A DNA stretch of 64,000 nt, taken from positions 91,938,968 to 92,002,967 of the forward strand of contig NC_064830.1 of the NCBI RefSeq assembly GCF_024166365.1, read 5' to 3'. Source of the stretch: Elephas maximus indicus. Its lineage: Eukaryota > Chordata > Mammalia > Proboscidea > Elephantidae. This document shows positions 1-12,302 of the stretch, piece by piece; position 1 is the first letter of the stretch; each line of letters begins with the position of its first letter. A program made the translations under genes and the position numbers. The notes beneath the pieces were generated by a model. The model made no database searches, was not told the origin of the DNA, and saw only the letters and a program-made list of their open reading frames with translations.

Positions 1-191
1 TTGAGAAGGAAAGAATGGTTGTGGTGTAGAAGATGGATTGAATCCTGGAAAAGGAGGGCAATAGGGAGATCTGTTAGGAGTCAGCAGGACATGGTAACTA
101 ATTGACAATGGAGATAAGGAAGATTCTTACTAGACCTTTCTTTCCCTCAGCTCATTAAATTACCACATGCTATTTTTTTTATTGATTTTAG

Positions 192-380
192 GAGGAACCC
201 TGGTGGTACAGTGGTTAAGAACTCAGCTGCTAACCGAAAGGTTGGCAGTTCAAACCCACCATCAGAAGAAGGATGTGGCAGTCTGCATTTGTAAAGATTA
301 CAGCCTTGGAAACCCTTTGGGGCAGTTCTACTCCGTCCTATACGGTTGCTATGAGTCGGAATCAAATCAAAGGTAATGGG
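192..380 (+). mobile_element. AfroSINE, long subtype, with 13-bp target duplication
   Basis: A complete copy has an A-box region (TGGTACAGTGG), a degenerate B box and the GAATCAA end. It is flanked by identical TTATTGATTTTAG at 179-191 and 381-393. The long subtype contains the GATGTGGCAGTCTGC...AAAGATTACAG segment. Confidence 0.92.
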
Positions 381-534
381 TTATTGATTTTAGCACCACC
401 ATTTCCACTGCTACTGCCTTAGTTCAGCCTTCCTCATCTTTGCATCCTGTCAAGGGTAGGCCATGCATCTTCATGATGCCTTCCAGTCATACTACCACCA
501 ACTGCTAAAGAAAAGTAGCATTAGGCTTTAAAAA

Positions 535-720
535 AAAAATTAAACAGCTTTATTGATATAATTCATGTACCATACAATTCACCCATTTAAAGTGTAAACT
601 TAAGGTTTTAAGTATATTCACAAAGTTGTGCAAAAATTACTACAACCAGTTTTAGGACATTTGCATCACTCACAAAAGAAACCCTATAATCTTTAGTTGT
701 CAGCTCCCAATCCTCCCATC
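535..720 (-). mobile_element. L1 3'-end fragment
   Basis: Reverse-strand L1 3' UTR sequence (the AGCTTTATTGA...ACAATTCACCCATTTAAAGTG type) abuts the RTE element that follows. It is old and diverged. Confidence 0.6.
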
Positions 721-724
721 TGTC

Positions 725-3700
725 CAATGCCAGACCTGTTGTTAGGTGTTGCCAAGTCAACTCTGACCTTACGTGTAACAGGACAAAATGCTGCCCAGTC
801 CTGCACCATCCTCACAATCCTTGCTATGTTTGAGTGCATTGGTGTAGCCACTGTCAATCCATCTCATTGAGGGCCTTCTTATTTTGCTGACCCTTTACTT
901 TACCAAGCATGATGTCCTTCTCCAGGGACTGGTCCCTCCTGGTAACATGTCCAAAGTACTTGAGATGAAGCCTTGCCATTCTTGCTTCTAAGGAGCATTC
1001 TGGCTGGACTTCCTACAAAACAGATTTGTTCATTCTTCTGGCAATCCATGGTACATTCAATATTCTTCACCAACACATTTCAAATGTGTCAGTTCTTCTT
1101 CTGTCTTCCTTTTTCATTTTACATACATATGAGGTGAATGAAAACACCATGGCTTGGGCCAGGTGCATCATAGTCATCAATGTGACATCTTTGCTTTTTA
1201 ACACTTTAAAGAGGTCTTTTGCAGCAGATTTGCCCAATGCAAGACATCTTTTGATTTCTTGACTACTGCTTCCATGGGCTTTGACTATAAACACAAGAAG
1301 AATGAAATCCTTGAAGGCTTCAATTTCTTCACCATTTTTCAAGATGTTGTTTACTGGTCTAGTTATAAGGACTTTCATTTTCTTTATGCTGAGGTATAAT
1401 CCACACTGAAGGCTGTAGTCTTTGATCTTCATCAGTAGATGCTTCAAGTCCTCTTCACTTTCAGCAAGCAAAGTTGTGTCATCTGCATATCACAGGTTGT
1501 TAATGAGTCTTCCTTTTCCTTCAGTCCTGATGCCTCCCTCTTCTTCATACAGTCTGGCTTCTCAGGGTTATTTGCTCAGCATACAGATGGAATAAGCATG
1601 GTGAAAGGATACAACCCTGGCACACACCTTTCCTGATTTTAAAGCACCCAGTTCGAACGACTGCCTCTTTATCTATGTACAGGTTTGTCATGAGTACAAT
1701 TAAGTTTTCTGGAATTCCCATTCTTCACAATGTTATCCCTAATTTGTTATGATCCACACAGTCAAATGCCTTTGCATAGTCAACAAAACACAGGTAAACA
1801 TTTTTCTGCTATTCTCTGCTTTCAGCCAAGATCTATCTGATATCAGCAATGATATGCTGCATTCCACATCCTCTTCCGAGTCTGGCTTGAACTTCTGGCA
1901 GTTCCCTGTTGATGTACAACTGTGGCCATTTTTAAATTATCTTCAGCAAAATTTTGTTTACATGGGATATTAATAATATTGTTTGATAATTTACACATTT
2001 CACTGGCTCACCTTTCTTTGGAATGGGCACGAATATGGATCTCTTCCAGTTGGTCGGCCAGGTAGCTGTCTTTCAAATTATTGGCATAGAGCACTTCCAG
2101 CATTGCATCCATTTGTTGAAGCATATCAATTGGTGTTCCATCAATTCCTGGAGATACTGCAGCTTGGACTCCTTCCTTCGGTACCGTTGGTTCTTGATCG
2201 TATGTTCCCTTCTGAAATGGCTGAACATAAACCAACACTTTTTGGTACAGTGATTCTCTATCCTTCCATCTTCTTTTGATGCTTCTGACATCATTCAATT
2301 TTTTGCCCTTAGAATTCTTTGATATTGCAACTTTGGGCTTGAATTTTGGTTTTCTAATTCCACCTGTTTCTAGATTTCATTATAATGCTTTACCTTGTCT
2401 TTTCAAGCAGCCCTTTGAAATCTTTTGTCCAACTCTTTTACTTCATCATTTCTTCCATTAGCTTTAGCTACTTTGCTCTCAAGAGCAAGTTTCAGAATTT
2501 CTTCTGATATCCATTTTGGTCTTTTTAATGACCTTTTTTTTTTTTTCCTTCATGTATAATGTCCTTGGTATCAACCCACAACTCTTCGGATCTTTGGTCA
2601 TCAATGTTCAGTGCATCAAATCTATTCTTGAAATAATCTCTAAATTCAGGTGGAATATATTTAAGGTCAGACTTTGGCTCTTGTGGACTTGTTTTAATAT
2701 TCTTCAGTTTTGCAGTTGGCCCCTGGCCTTGTCCTGACTGATGACATTGAGCTTCTCTATCATCTCTTTCCACAGATACAGTTCATTTGACTCCTGTGTA
2801 TTCCATCTGACAAGGTCCATGTATACAGTCACCGTTTATGTTGTTGAAAAAAGGTATTTAATGAGTAAGTCATTGGTCTTACAGAATTCTATCATGTGAT
2901 CTCTGGTGTCATCTCTGTCACCAAGGCTGTATTTTCCAACAATTCTTCCTTCTTGTTTCAAACTTTTGCATTCCAATTACCAGTAATTATCAAATAATTT
3001 GGTTGGTTCATAAATTTAAATAATAGTCATATTAACTGGTCTTCCTTGTAGGCAAAGGAACCTTGGTAGTACAGTGGTTAAATGCTCACCTGCTAATCAA
3101 AAGTTCAGCTGCTCAAACCCATCAGTCACTCTGCATGAGAAGGATGTGGCAGTTGGTTTTGGTGAAGATTTACAGCCTTATAAACCCTATGGGGCAGTTG
3201 TACTCTGTCCTATAGAGTCACTATAAGTTAGAATCTACTCAATGGCAACAGGTTTGGTTTTTTGGGGTCCTTGGAGATATATGGATATTATCTTATCACT
3301 GACAGCACTGTACTTCAGTACAGAACGAGTGCAATGCCATTCCTCTTCAATTTGTCGTTCCCAGCATAGTAGACCATACGATTGTCCAATTCAAAATGGC
3401 CAGTACCAGTTCATTTCAGTTCATTAATGCCTAGAATATCTACGTCTTCAAGCGTTCTATTTTATTTTTTACAACTTCCAATTTGCATAGATTCATACTT
3501 GGTACATTTCACATTCTGATTATTAATGGATATTTGCAGCTATTCTCTTTCTGAGTCATGCCATATCAGCAAATGAAGGTCTTGAAAGCTTTACTCCATC
3601 CACGTCATTAAGGTCGACTTTACTTTGAGGAGGCACCTCTTCCCCAGTTGTATTTTGAGTGCCTTCCAACCTGTGGGGCTCATCTTCTGGCGCTGTGTTA

Positions 3701-4017
3701 ATATTCTGCTGCTACTCATAAGGTTTTCATTGGCCAGGGTGTTTAGTTTTTTTTTTTAGAAGTAGATCTCCAGGTCCTTCCTCCTAGTTTATCTTAGTCT
3801 GGAAGCTCTGCTGAAACCTGTCCACCATGGGTGACCCTGCTGGTCTTTGAAATACTGGTGGTATAGCTTCCAGCATCACAGAAACACACAAGCCACCACA
3901 GTATGACACTGACAGACGAGTGGTGGATTCCCTTGCAGTCCTTTTTATTTCTGTAATGTCAGTAGTAACGTCATCTCTTTCATTGGTTTCAGTAATTGCG
4001 TCTTTGCTCATTTTCCT
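725..4017 (-). mobile_element. Near-full-length RTE-type LINE, split by an AfroSINE
   Basis: Read on the minus strand, it shows an endonuclease-domain remnant near 3,270-3,540, a reverse transcriptase core (AAVSPGIDGTPIDMLQQMDAM at 2,010-2,300) and a C-terminal part with GLYLSIKKMKV...EIKRCLALGKSA (1,067-1,471). The order and about 3.1 kb length fit an RTE element with its 3' end at about 725. Many stops and frame changes show it is dead. An AfroSINE sits inside at about 3,054-3,266. The 5' part (3,540-4,017) lacks recognisable protein. Confidence 0.8.
3054..3266 (+). mobile_element. AfroSINE, long subtype, inside RTE
   Basis: A full copy begins GGAACCTTGGTAGTACAGTGG and ends CTCAATGGCAACAGG with a T-rich tail. 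It interrupts the RTE element, whose sequence resumes after it with GGATATTATCTTATCACTGA. Confidence 0.88.
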
Positions 4018-4540
4018 TGGTCAGCTAAAATGTTGTCAGTTTTGTTAATCTTTAAAAAAAAAAGCCAACTTTTGGTTTTATTAATTTTCTTTATTGCTTT
4101 TTTAAAATTCTCTATTTCATTAATTTTTGCTCTAATCTTTATTATTCCCTTCCTTTTTGGGTCTGTTTGCATTAGATTTAGTTTGCTCTTCTTTTCCTGG
4201 TATCTTAAGGTGGAAAGTTGGTTATTGATTTGAGGTATTTTTTTCCTTTTTAATGTAGGCATTTATAAATTTTCCAAGTATTGCTTTAACTGCATCCTGT
4301 AAGTTTTGGTATATTGTCCATTTTCATTCATCTCTAAGTATTTTCTAATTCCCCTTGTGATTTCTTCTTTGACCTTTGGATTATTCAGGAGCATGTTTTT
4401 TAATTTCCACATATCTGTGAATTTCCTAAATGTCTTCTATTATTGATTTCTAATTCCAGTTTATTATGCTCAGATGATATACATTGCATGACTTTGGTCC
4501 TTTTAAATTTCCTGGTACTTGTTTTATGGACTGACATACA
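4018..4540 (-). mobile_element. L1 ORF2 fragment, part 1
   Basis: T-rich sequence on + is the reverse of L1 ORF2 DNA. It continues after an inserted block as 5,925-6,187 and 6,385-6,545, so one old L1 was interrupted by later elements. Confidence 0.65.
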
Positions 4541-5924
4541 GTTTGTGTTAGTAATCTAGGGCTGCTGCAGCAGAAACACCACAAGTGGATGGCTTTAACA
4601 AACAGAAATTAATTCTGTCACAGTCTAGGAGGCTAGAAGTTCAAATTCAAGGCTCTGGCTCCAGGGAGAGGCTTTCTCTCTGTCAGCTCTGGGGAAAGGC
4701 CCTCGTCATCAATCTTCCCTTGGGTCTAGGAGTTTCTCAGTGCAGGGACCCCAGATCCAAAGGATATGCTTTTCTCCTGGCTCTTCTTTCTTGGTGGTAT
4801 TGAAACCTCCACAGAGACTTTCCCCCACTCTGCTGCGGTTCCCCGCCCCCCTCACAGCCCACCAAGCCACAGCTTCTAACTGTGGTTTGGCCCGCACCAC
4901 GCTGAGGTCCTAACAACAGTTTAAATTCGGTGCCGGAATCCTGCGCATGCGGGACCAAGGTTTTGGTGCATGGGCAGGACCTGAAGAGCTGTGTCCTTAA
5001 TTTGTCCTTGGACATGAACATCACTGACTTGATTCAACATCCGGAGCTACAAATGTGGACGTGGGAAGGCTAACGGCAGAGAGTTCCGGGCACCAAATCC
5101 AACCCCCAAAGGCCATTGGAAATAAAAAGCTCCCCAACCCCCTCAGACAGCAAGCATGTAGTCTTATGGTCGCTACACCCAGCATTGCTCCTTGTCTGTG
5201 TAGACAATAAATTTCCACTTTCTGTTTCCCTTGCAACTGGGAGTGTAGTGCCCTTCTTATTTCCATCGGCTGATAAGACAGGACAAGAAACCTCATTCGG
5301 TTACATTATAAGGTCCCTCTCCTCTCTGCTCAATACTCTTTTTTGTGGCTCAAAGAGACTGACACAAGATACAACCTAATCCTGTAGATTGAGTCCTGCC
5401 TCATTAACGTAACTGCATTCAATAACATAATTAAAGAAAAAAAAACTGTTGCCTTTGAGTTGATTCCGACTCATAGTGACCCTATAGGACAGACTAGAAC
5501 TGCCCCATAGGGTTTCCAGCAACCCTGGTGGCGTAGTGTTTAAGAGCTACGGCTGTTGGCCAAGGGGTCAGCAGTTTGAATCCACCAGGCGCACCCTGGA
5601 AACCCTGTAGGGCAGTTCTACTCTGTCCTATAGGGTCGCTATGAGTCGCAATCAACTCGATGGCCACAGATTTGCCTTTTGGTTTTATAGGGTTTCCAAG
5701 GAGCAGCTGGTGGATTCGAACTGCTGACCTTTTGTTTAGCAGCTGAACTCTTAACCACTGTGCCAGAAGGGCTTCAGGCATTAACATCATAGAGGTTAGA
5801 ATTTACAACACATAGGATAATCACATCAGATCACAATATGGTGGACAACCACACAATACTGAGAATCATGGCCTAGCCAAGTTGATACATATTTTAGGGG
5901 AACACAATTCAATCCATTACGTGG
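4541..5924. mobile_element. Probable LTR-type fossil (MLT2/ERVL-like), broken
   Basis: It begins near TGTGTTAGTAATCTAGGGCTGC, contains CACAAGTGGATGGCTTTAAC and ends at AACACAATTCAATCCATTA, the layout of old mammalian ERVL-type LTRs. A middle block (about 4,870-5,300) looks like a separate insertion of unknown type, and AfroSINEs are inserted at 5,446-5,775. It is ancient and broken. Family assignment is from memory and uncertain. Confidence 0.35.
5446..5775 (-). mobile_element. AfroSINE (minus) split by a younger AfroSINE (plus)
   Basis: Reverse-oriented SINE halves at 5446-5518 and 5699-5775 are separated by a plus-oriented short-subtype copy at 5519-5686. The younger copy is flanked by identical ATAGGGTTTCCA at 5507-5518 and 5687-5698, proving insertion order. 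Confidence 0.92.
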
Positions 5925-6545
5925 TTTATCTTTGAGAATGTTCCAAGTACACTTAAGAATATATATTCTGCAGTTGTTGGGTAGCATGTTCCATTGATGT
6001 CTGTTAGGGTTAGCTGGTTTATAGTGCTGTTCAAGTCTTTTATTTCCTTGCTGATCTTCTGCCTAGTTTTATCCATTATTGAAAATAGGGTATTGAAGTC
6101 TCTTACTGTTTTCGTTAAATTGTATATTTCTCCCTTCAACTCTGTCAATTTTTACTTTATGTATTTTGGGGCTCTATTAGTTGCATAGGAGACCTGGCAA
6201 CACAGTGGTTAAAGCGCTAGGCTGCTAATCAAAAACTTGGTTCCAACCCGCCAGCTGCTCTGTGGGAGAAAGATGTGGCAGTCTGTCTCTGTAAAGATTT
6301 ACAGTCTTGGAAACCCTATGGGGAAGTTCTACTCTGTCCTATAGGGTTGCTATGGGTGGGAATCAATGGCAGTGTTTGTTTTTCTTTAGTTTGGTTAGTT
6401 GCGTATGTGTTTATAATTTTTATATCTTCCTCATGGTTTGACCCTTTTATCACTAATAATATTTTTTTTGTTTTAAAATCCATTTTGCCTGATATTAGCA
6501 TAGCCATTCTAGATTTCTTATGGCTACTATTTGCCAACACTTAAC
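5925..6545 (-). mobile_element. L1 ORF2 fragment, part 2, split by AfroSINE
   Basis: L1 ORF2 remnant on the minus strand (e.g. NLTKTVRDFNTLFSIMDKTRQK) continues the 4,018-4,540 fragment and is itself cut by the SINE at 6,188-6,384. Confidence 0.65.
6188..6384 (+). mobile_element. AfroSINE, long subtype
   Basis: A full copy inside L1 has TTAGTTGCATA before and TTAGTTGCGTA after, a slightly mutated target duplication. Confidence 0.88.
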
Positions 6546-6644
6546 AACAACAACTATTTGCACGGTATATCTTTTTCCATTCATTTACTTCCAGCCTTGG
6601 GCTTTGACTGCAACCTAACGAACCCTGGTCACACGATTGGACTT

Positions 6645-7560
6645 TGTTGTTGTTGTTAGTTGCCATCAAAGCTGGACTCACAGTGACCTTATGTATAACA
6701 GAACAAAACGTTGCCTGGTCCTGTGCCATCTTAATGATCATTGGTATGTTTGAGAACATTGTTGTGGTTATCGTGTCAGTCCATCTCATTGAAGGTTTCC
6801 CTCATCTTGGCTGACCCTCTACTTTACCAAACATGATGTCCTCTTCTAGCTCTTGGTCTTTCTTGATGACATATTCAAAGTAAGGGAGCTAAAGTCTCAC
6901 CATCCTCACTTCTAAGAAGCATTCTATTTGGATTTCTTCTAAGGCTGATTTGTTTGTTTTTCTGGCATTCCACAGTATATTCAATATTCTTCACCAGCAT
7001 CACAATTCAAATGCATCAACTCTTCTTCTGTCTTCCTTTTTCATTGTCCAGCTTTCACATGCATATGAGGCGACTGAAAACACCATGGCTTGGGCCAGAC
7101 ACACCTTAGTCATCAAAATGATATCTTTGCTTTTTAAAACTTTAAATAGGTTTTTTGAAGCAGATTGTCCCATTGGACTACATCGTTTGATTTCTTAACT
7201 CTTGCTTCCATAGGTATTGATTGTTGATTCAAGTAGAATGAAATCGTTGATAACTTCAAATTTTTCTACATTTCTCATGATGTTGTTTATCAGGCCAGTG
7301 GTGAGGATTTTCATTTTCTTCACATTCAGGTATAAACCATACTGAAGGCTATAGTCTCTGACCTTCATCAGAAGGTGCTTCAAGTAGTCTTCATTTTCAG
7401 CAGGCAACGTTGTATCATCTGCATATCACAGGTTGTTATGTTCTTCACATAGTTCAGATTCCCGGAATAGTTGCTCAGCATACAGACTGAATAAGTAATG
7501 TGAAAGAATACAATCTTGCCATACATCCTTTCTAATTACAGTATACCCACAACTTTTTTC
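6645..7560 (-). mobile_element. RTE LINE 3' fragment
   Basis: The minus strand carries the RTE reverse transcriptase C-terminal region (NEDYLKHLLMKVRDYSLQYG at 7,195-7,407), parallel to 1,067-1,471 of the first RTE. The 3' end at about 6,645 resembles the AfroSINE 3' end. Confidence 0.75.
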
Positions 7561-7837
7561 CTAAGATTTTCTGAGTTAACTCTTATTCCTTGCAGCCAGA
7601 ATACAGAAAATACCCTAACAGAGATTTATTCTAGGAGTGGGGTTGCAAGCAACAGAATCTCAGAGGAAGTGTGGAACTTTTTATAGTAACACAGTAGAGA
7701 GGGAGGCATAAACGACCTCCGCATCCCTGAATAGGAAGTTAGAAGTCCATGGATTTAAAAAACAGTTAATGAAGCCTTGGTATTCAGATATTACGTGCAA
7801 TTAAGGTGAAGCTTTGGTGGACTTTACTGCCATTCCT

Positions 7838-8000
7838 TTAGAGTACATTGGAATCACTCGGAGAACTTTAAAAAGCATGGGTGCCTGGGTTGCATCCCCA
7901 GAGATTCTGATTTAATTGTTTGGGGCAGAGTCTAGGCATCAGATTTTTTCAAACGCTTCCTAATTGATCCTGAAGTACATCAAAGTTTCAGAACCATTCC
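7838..8000 (+). mobile_element. MER5-type hAT-Charlie DNA transposon fragment
   Basis: It has the pattern GAATCAC...GGAGAACTTTAAAAA...GGGTTGCATCCCCAGAGATTCTGATTTAATTG...GTTTCAGAACCA expected of MER5A-like non-autonomous hAT copies. It is old. Confidence 0.55.
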
Positions 8001-9884
8001 TTGAGGGACATTCTAAGGGAATATGGAGTATAAAGATTGTAGGATTGGACAAACATTTTCCACAGCATTAGGTAATTTGTATCAAGAAGGAAGAAATTTT
8101 AGTCCCAGAGAACCTGGTGCAGTCAGATAACAATATTAAGACCACTCTGTGACCGTGCCACAAGAAACACCTCTTACTCTATGCCAGTGGTTAGAAACTG
8201 CTGAGAATTAGAACCCCAAAGTGAGTATTGGTCATTTTCTACTTCTTGAGTGGTGGGTTTACCAGTGTTCATTTATGATTTGCATTTAATTAACATGTAT
8301 AGCATATATGCTTTTGTATATTTTCAAAGATGTTATAAGATTTTTCTGTCAAATATTTTATAATAAAAATGATATTGTTCATTGCCAAATTACAGCAATT
8401 GCTAAATTCACTGTGCTGCGTTCCTATGGTTAAAATTAAGGTCTTAATTATCAAAGGCTGAAATCCTGGCAGTTGGATTAGTAATTTCTTGAGGGGATTG
8501 GGCTCCCCAGTCTCCTGGGCTCCCCCAAGTAATTTCTTGTGTGTTCACTATTGCCAAGAAAATGTGATGACTTACTTCATAATGAGGAACATCTGGTCAC
8601 AGAAGTTTGGAAAATACCAAGGGTATTTGGTTTGAAACCAAGGATGATGTGCAAAATCCAAGCTGGGAAGGGAGGAATTACAGACAAAATTAATTGCAGG
8701 AATTGTTGCAGGACTGACTATGAGGACTTGAATCCTGTGGGTACGCAATCAAGGAAGAAAAACTATTCCTTTTATTTTCTTCCTTGTCCTCCAACCCTTC
8801 CTTCCTTCCAGTTTCCCCCCACCCCTCTTCCCTTCTCTTCCTGCACAAACTTTAGTTGATTATACTCCTTTGTTGAGCTGACACTGAAGAGCCTGATGGC
8901 TCTGGACACATCACAGATGAATAAACACCAAGACTGGAGAAGTATGTTTCTCCCCACCCAGGCCTCTAACACTATGTTCCTCTTCAGGACCCTGAAATTC
9001 ATCACCTATGAAAGACTAACTAGCAAACCCTCTTTGTTGGGATGGGAGAGAGAGGTAGAAAGAAAAAAATGTGTTGGGGATGGGAGAGATAGGGAGAAAG
9101 AGAGAGATGTTCCCACCAGGAGCGTTGGAAGGAGGGTGGTTAACCGAAATGAGATTACTGATAATACTGGCAAAGGAGGAAAGTAAGTGGTTGGACAAAG
9201 AAGAGGCAGCTATTAAAAATAAAGTAGATGGGCCATCCAGGCTCTGCTGCCCTGCTGAGGACAGGCCGACATTCTGCCTGTGGCCACGCTCATTGTTCAA
9301 ATACTGCTTTCCTTTCTGGGTAGGAAGTTGGTATATTGCCACCCAGAGTGTCCTGAGTGCCCTGCCCCCATCTTCCTCCCTCAAGGCCAAGACCTCCCTC
9401 CCATCTTGCAAACAAAGGGTTAACACCCACAACTGCTGTTGGCCTGCAGGAGCCTGATTCACTGCTAAAATTAGCGTCTATTCTAATTGGCTGGTGGCCC
9501 TATGGTAACCAGCTGCTAAATATTTTGAATATCACCCTTAGCTATGGCCACAAAAAAGCAAAAGCCAAGTAGATGTGCTAATTTTGGTGCAAGAAATGGC
9601 CTAGCACACAGAGCTGAGGTTTTGGCTTTTGTTCAAGGTGCTGGCAGGACCAGAACAGATGGGCAGACCTAGGTTCTACTTGATTTGTATAACATAAGAA
9701 TTCCTTAGGTCAAGGAACAAAGACTGAACTCAAGCCAGCACACTACACATAGTCCTTCTGGCACTAACCATCTCTGAGTCGGTTTATGATTTCCTGAAAG
9801 AGGAAGATGGGAAGCTATAAGGCCGCTACATGATTATTATATTTTCCAGGCTAGTTTATTTGAGATGCTTATGAGGCTTCCAAA
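8001..9884. other. Gene-free single-copy-looking stretch
   Basis: No gene, exon with homology or clear repeat was recognised. A purine/pyrimidine-biased block (8,760-9,110) makes spurious open frames on both strands. The 9,450-9,560 part looks unique and could be regulatory, but nothing in it is diagnostic. Confidence 0.4.
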
Positions 9885-10088
9885 GGAGCCCTGGTGGCAC
9901 AGTGGTTAAAGTGCTCAGCTGTTAAGTGAAAGGTCTGCAGTTTGAACCCACTAACTATTCTGCAGGAGAAAGATATGGCAGTCTGCTTCCGTAAAGATTA
10001 TAGCCTTGGAAACCCTATGGGGCAGTTCTATTCTGTCCTATAGGGTTGCTATGAGACAGAATCAACTCAACAGCAACGGCTTTTTTTG
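9885..10088 (+). mobile_element. AfroSINE, long subtype
   Basis: A complete copy starts GGAGCCCTGGTGGCACAGTGG and ends in CAACTCAACAGCAACGG plus a T run. Confidence 0.9.
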
Positions 10089-11042
10089 TAGGAGGCCTCT
10101 GAGGGAAAATATCAACTAGGCAGATGGATAAAGAGTCTGATGAGGCTAAGGTAGGTTTAAGTTTAGAAGTCATCAGTAAGAGTTATTTAAACCCATTGGA
10201 CTGGATAGGGCACCTATACAAAACCAATAGCCAACATCTCTATCAACAGAGAGAGGTTGAAAACATTTCCCTTGAGAATGAGAACAAGACAAGGATGCCC
10301 TTTATCACCACTCCTATTTAACATTATGCTGAAAGTCCTAACTAGAACAATAAGGCAAGAAAAAGAAAAAAAAGCATCCAAATTGGTAAGGAAGAAGTAA
10401 AACTATCCCTAATAGCCAATGGTACGATACTACACATAAAGAACCCTAAAGACTCCACAAGCGAACTACTGGAAAGATTCAGCAGAGTACCAGGACACAA
10501 GATAAACATACAAAAATCAGTTGGACTCCTATACACTGATAAAGAGAACTACAAAAAGGAAATCAAAAAAGCAGCACCATTTATAATAACCCCTAAAAAA
10601 AAAAATAAAAGTTAGGAATAAAACTAACCAGGGGTGCAAAAGATGTATACAAAGCAAACTACAAAACACTACTGCAAGAAACCAAAAGAGATCTACATAA
10701 ATGGAAAAACAGACCATGCTCATGGATAGGTAGATTCAACATTGTGAAAATGGCAATTTTACCCAAAGCAATCTACAAATACAATGCAATCCCAATCCAA
10801 ATACCAACAGCATTCTTTAATGAGACTGAAAAACTGATCAACTTCGTATGGAAAGGAAAGAGGCCCTGAATAATTAAAGCATTAATGAAGAACAAATAGG
10901 AGGGCTTGCACTACCTGACCTCAGAGCCTACTATACAGCTACGGTAGTCAAGACAGCCTGGTACTAATACAGACACATCGATCAATGCAACAGAATTGAG
11001 AACCCAGATGTAAATCCACCTACCTTCAGTCACCTGATCTTT

Positions 11043-12302
11043 TTTTTAATTGTGCTTTAAGTGGAAGTTTATAATTCAAGTCAGTTTCTCATACAAAAAC
11101 TTACACACATATCGTTATGCAACCCTCACCCTCGTTGCTCTCCCTATAATGTGACAGTACACTCCTCCTCTCCGCCCTGTATTTTCCGCATCCATTCAAC
11201 CAGCTCCTGTCCCTCTCTGCCTTCTCATCTTGCCTCCAAACAGGAGCTGCCCACATAGTCTCATATGTCTACTTGAGCTAAAAATTACACTCCTTACCAG
11301 TATCATTTTTTGTCTTATAGTATAGTCTAATCTTTGTCTGAAGAGTTGGCTTCAGGAATGGTTTTAGTTTTGGGCTAACAGAGAGTCTGGGAACCATGTC
11401 CTCAGGGGTCCCTCCAGTCTCAGTCAGACCATTAAGTCTGGTCTTTTTACTAAAATTTGAGTTCTGCATCCCACTTTTCTTCTGCTCCATCAGGGATTCT
11501 CTGCTGTGTTCCCTGTCAGGGCAGTCATTGGTGATAGTCAGGCACCATCTAGTTCTTCCGATCTCAGGCTGATGAAGTCTCTGGTTTATGTGGCCCTTTC
11601 TGTCTCTTGGGCTCTTATTTTCCTCGCGTCTTTGGTGTTCTTCATTTTCCTTTGCTCCAGGTAGGTTGAGACCAATTGATGGATGCATCTTAGATGGCTG
11701 CTTGCCAGCTCTTAAGACACCAGACGCCACTCACCAAAGTGGGATGCAGAACATTTTCTTAATACACTTTGTGATGCCAATTGACTTAGATGTTCCCTGA
11801 AACCATGGTCCCCAGAACCCTGCCCTTGCTACTCTGTCCCTTGAAGGGTTTGTTTGTATTCAGGAAACTTCTTTGCTTTTGGTTTAGTCCAGTTGTGCTG
11901 ACTTTCCCTGTATTGTGTGTTGACCTTCCCTTCACCTAAAATAATTCTTGTCTACTATCTAGTTAGTGAATACCCCTCTCCCTCCCTCCCCACCCTCATA
12001 ACCATCAAAGAATGTTTTCTTCTGTGTTTAAACCTTTTCTTGAGTTCTTACAATAGTGGTCTCATACAATATTTGTCCTTTTGCGACTAATTTCACTCAG
12101 CATAATGCTTTCCAGATTCATTCATGTTATGAGATGTTTTCACAGATTCATCACTGTTCTTTATCATTTCACAGTATTCCATTGTGTGAATATACCATAA
12201 TTTGATTATCCATTCATCTGTTGGTGGGCACCTTGGTTTTTTCCATCTTTTTGCTATTGTAAACAGTGCTGCAGTGAACATATATCTAGCATATATCCAT
12301 TC
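11043..12302 (-). mobile_element. Inserted L1 3' end (ORF2 tail plus 3' UTR)
   Basis: A poly(T) run on + at 11,043 marks the poly(A) tail of a minus-strand L1. Its 5' side contains the L1 ORF2 C-terminus ([16 protein letters not shown], at about 12,140-12,220). CACCTGATCTTT flanks it at 11031-11042 and 12303-12314. The 3' UTR holds a 150-codon open frame on the sense strand (11,730-11,278). Confidence 0.85.

Noticed and set aside
9016-9462. 148- and 128-codon overlapping frames on both strands
   Set aside because: Purine-rich biased DNA opens both strands; no recognisable domain.
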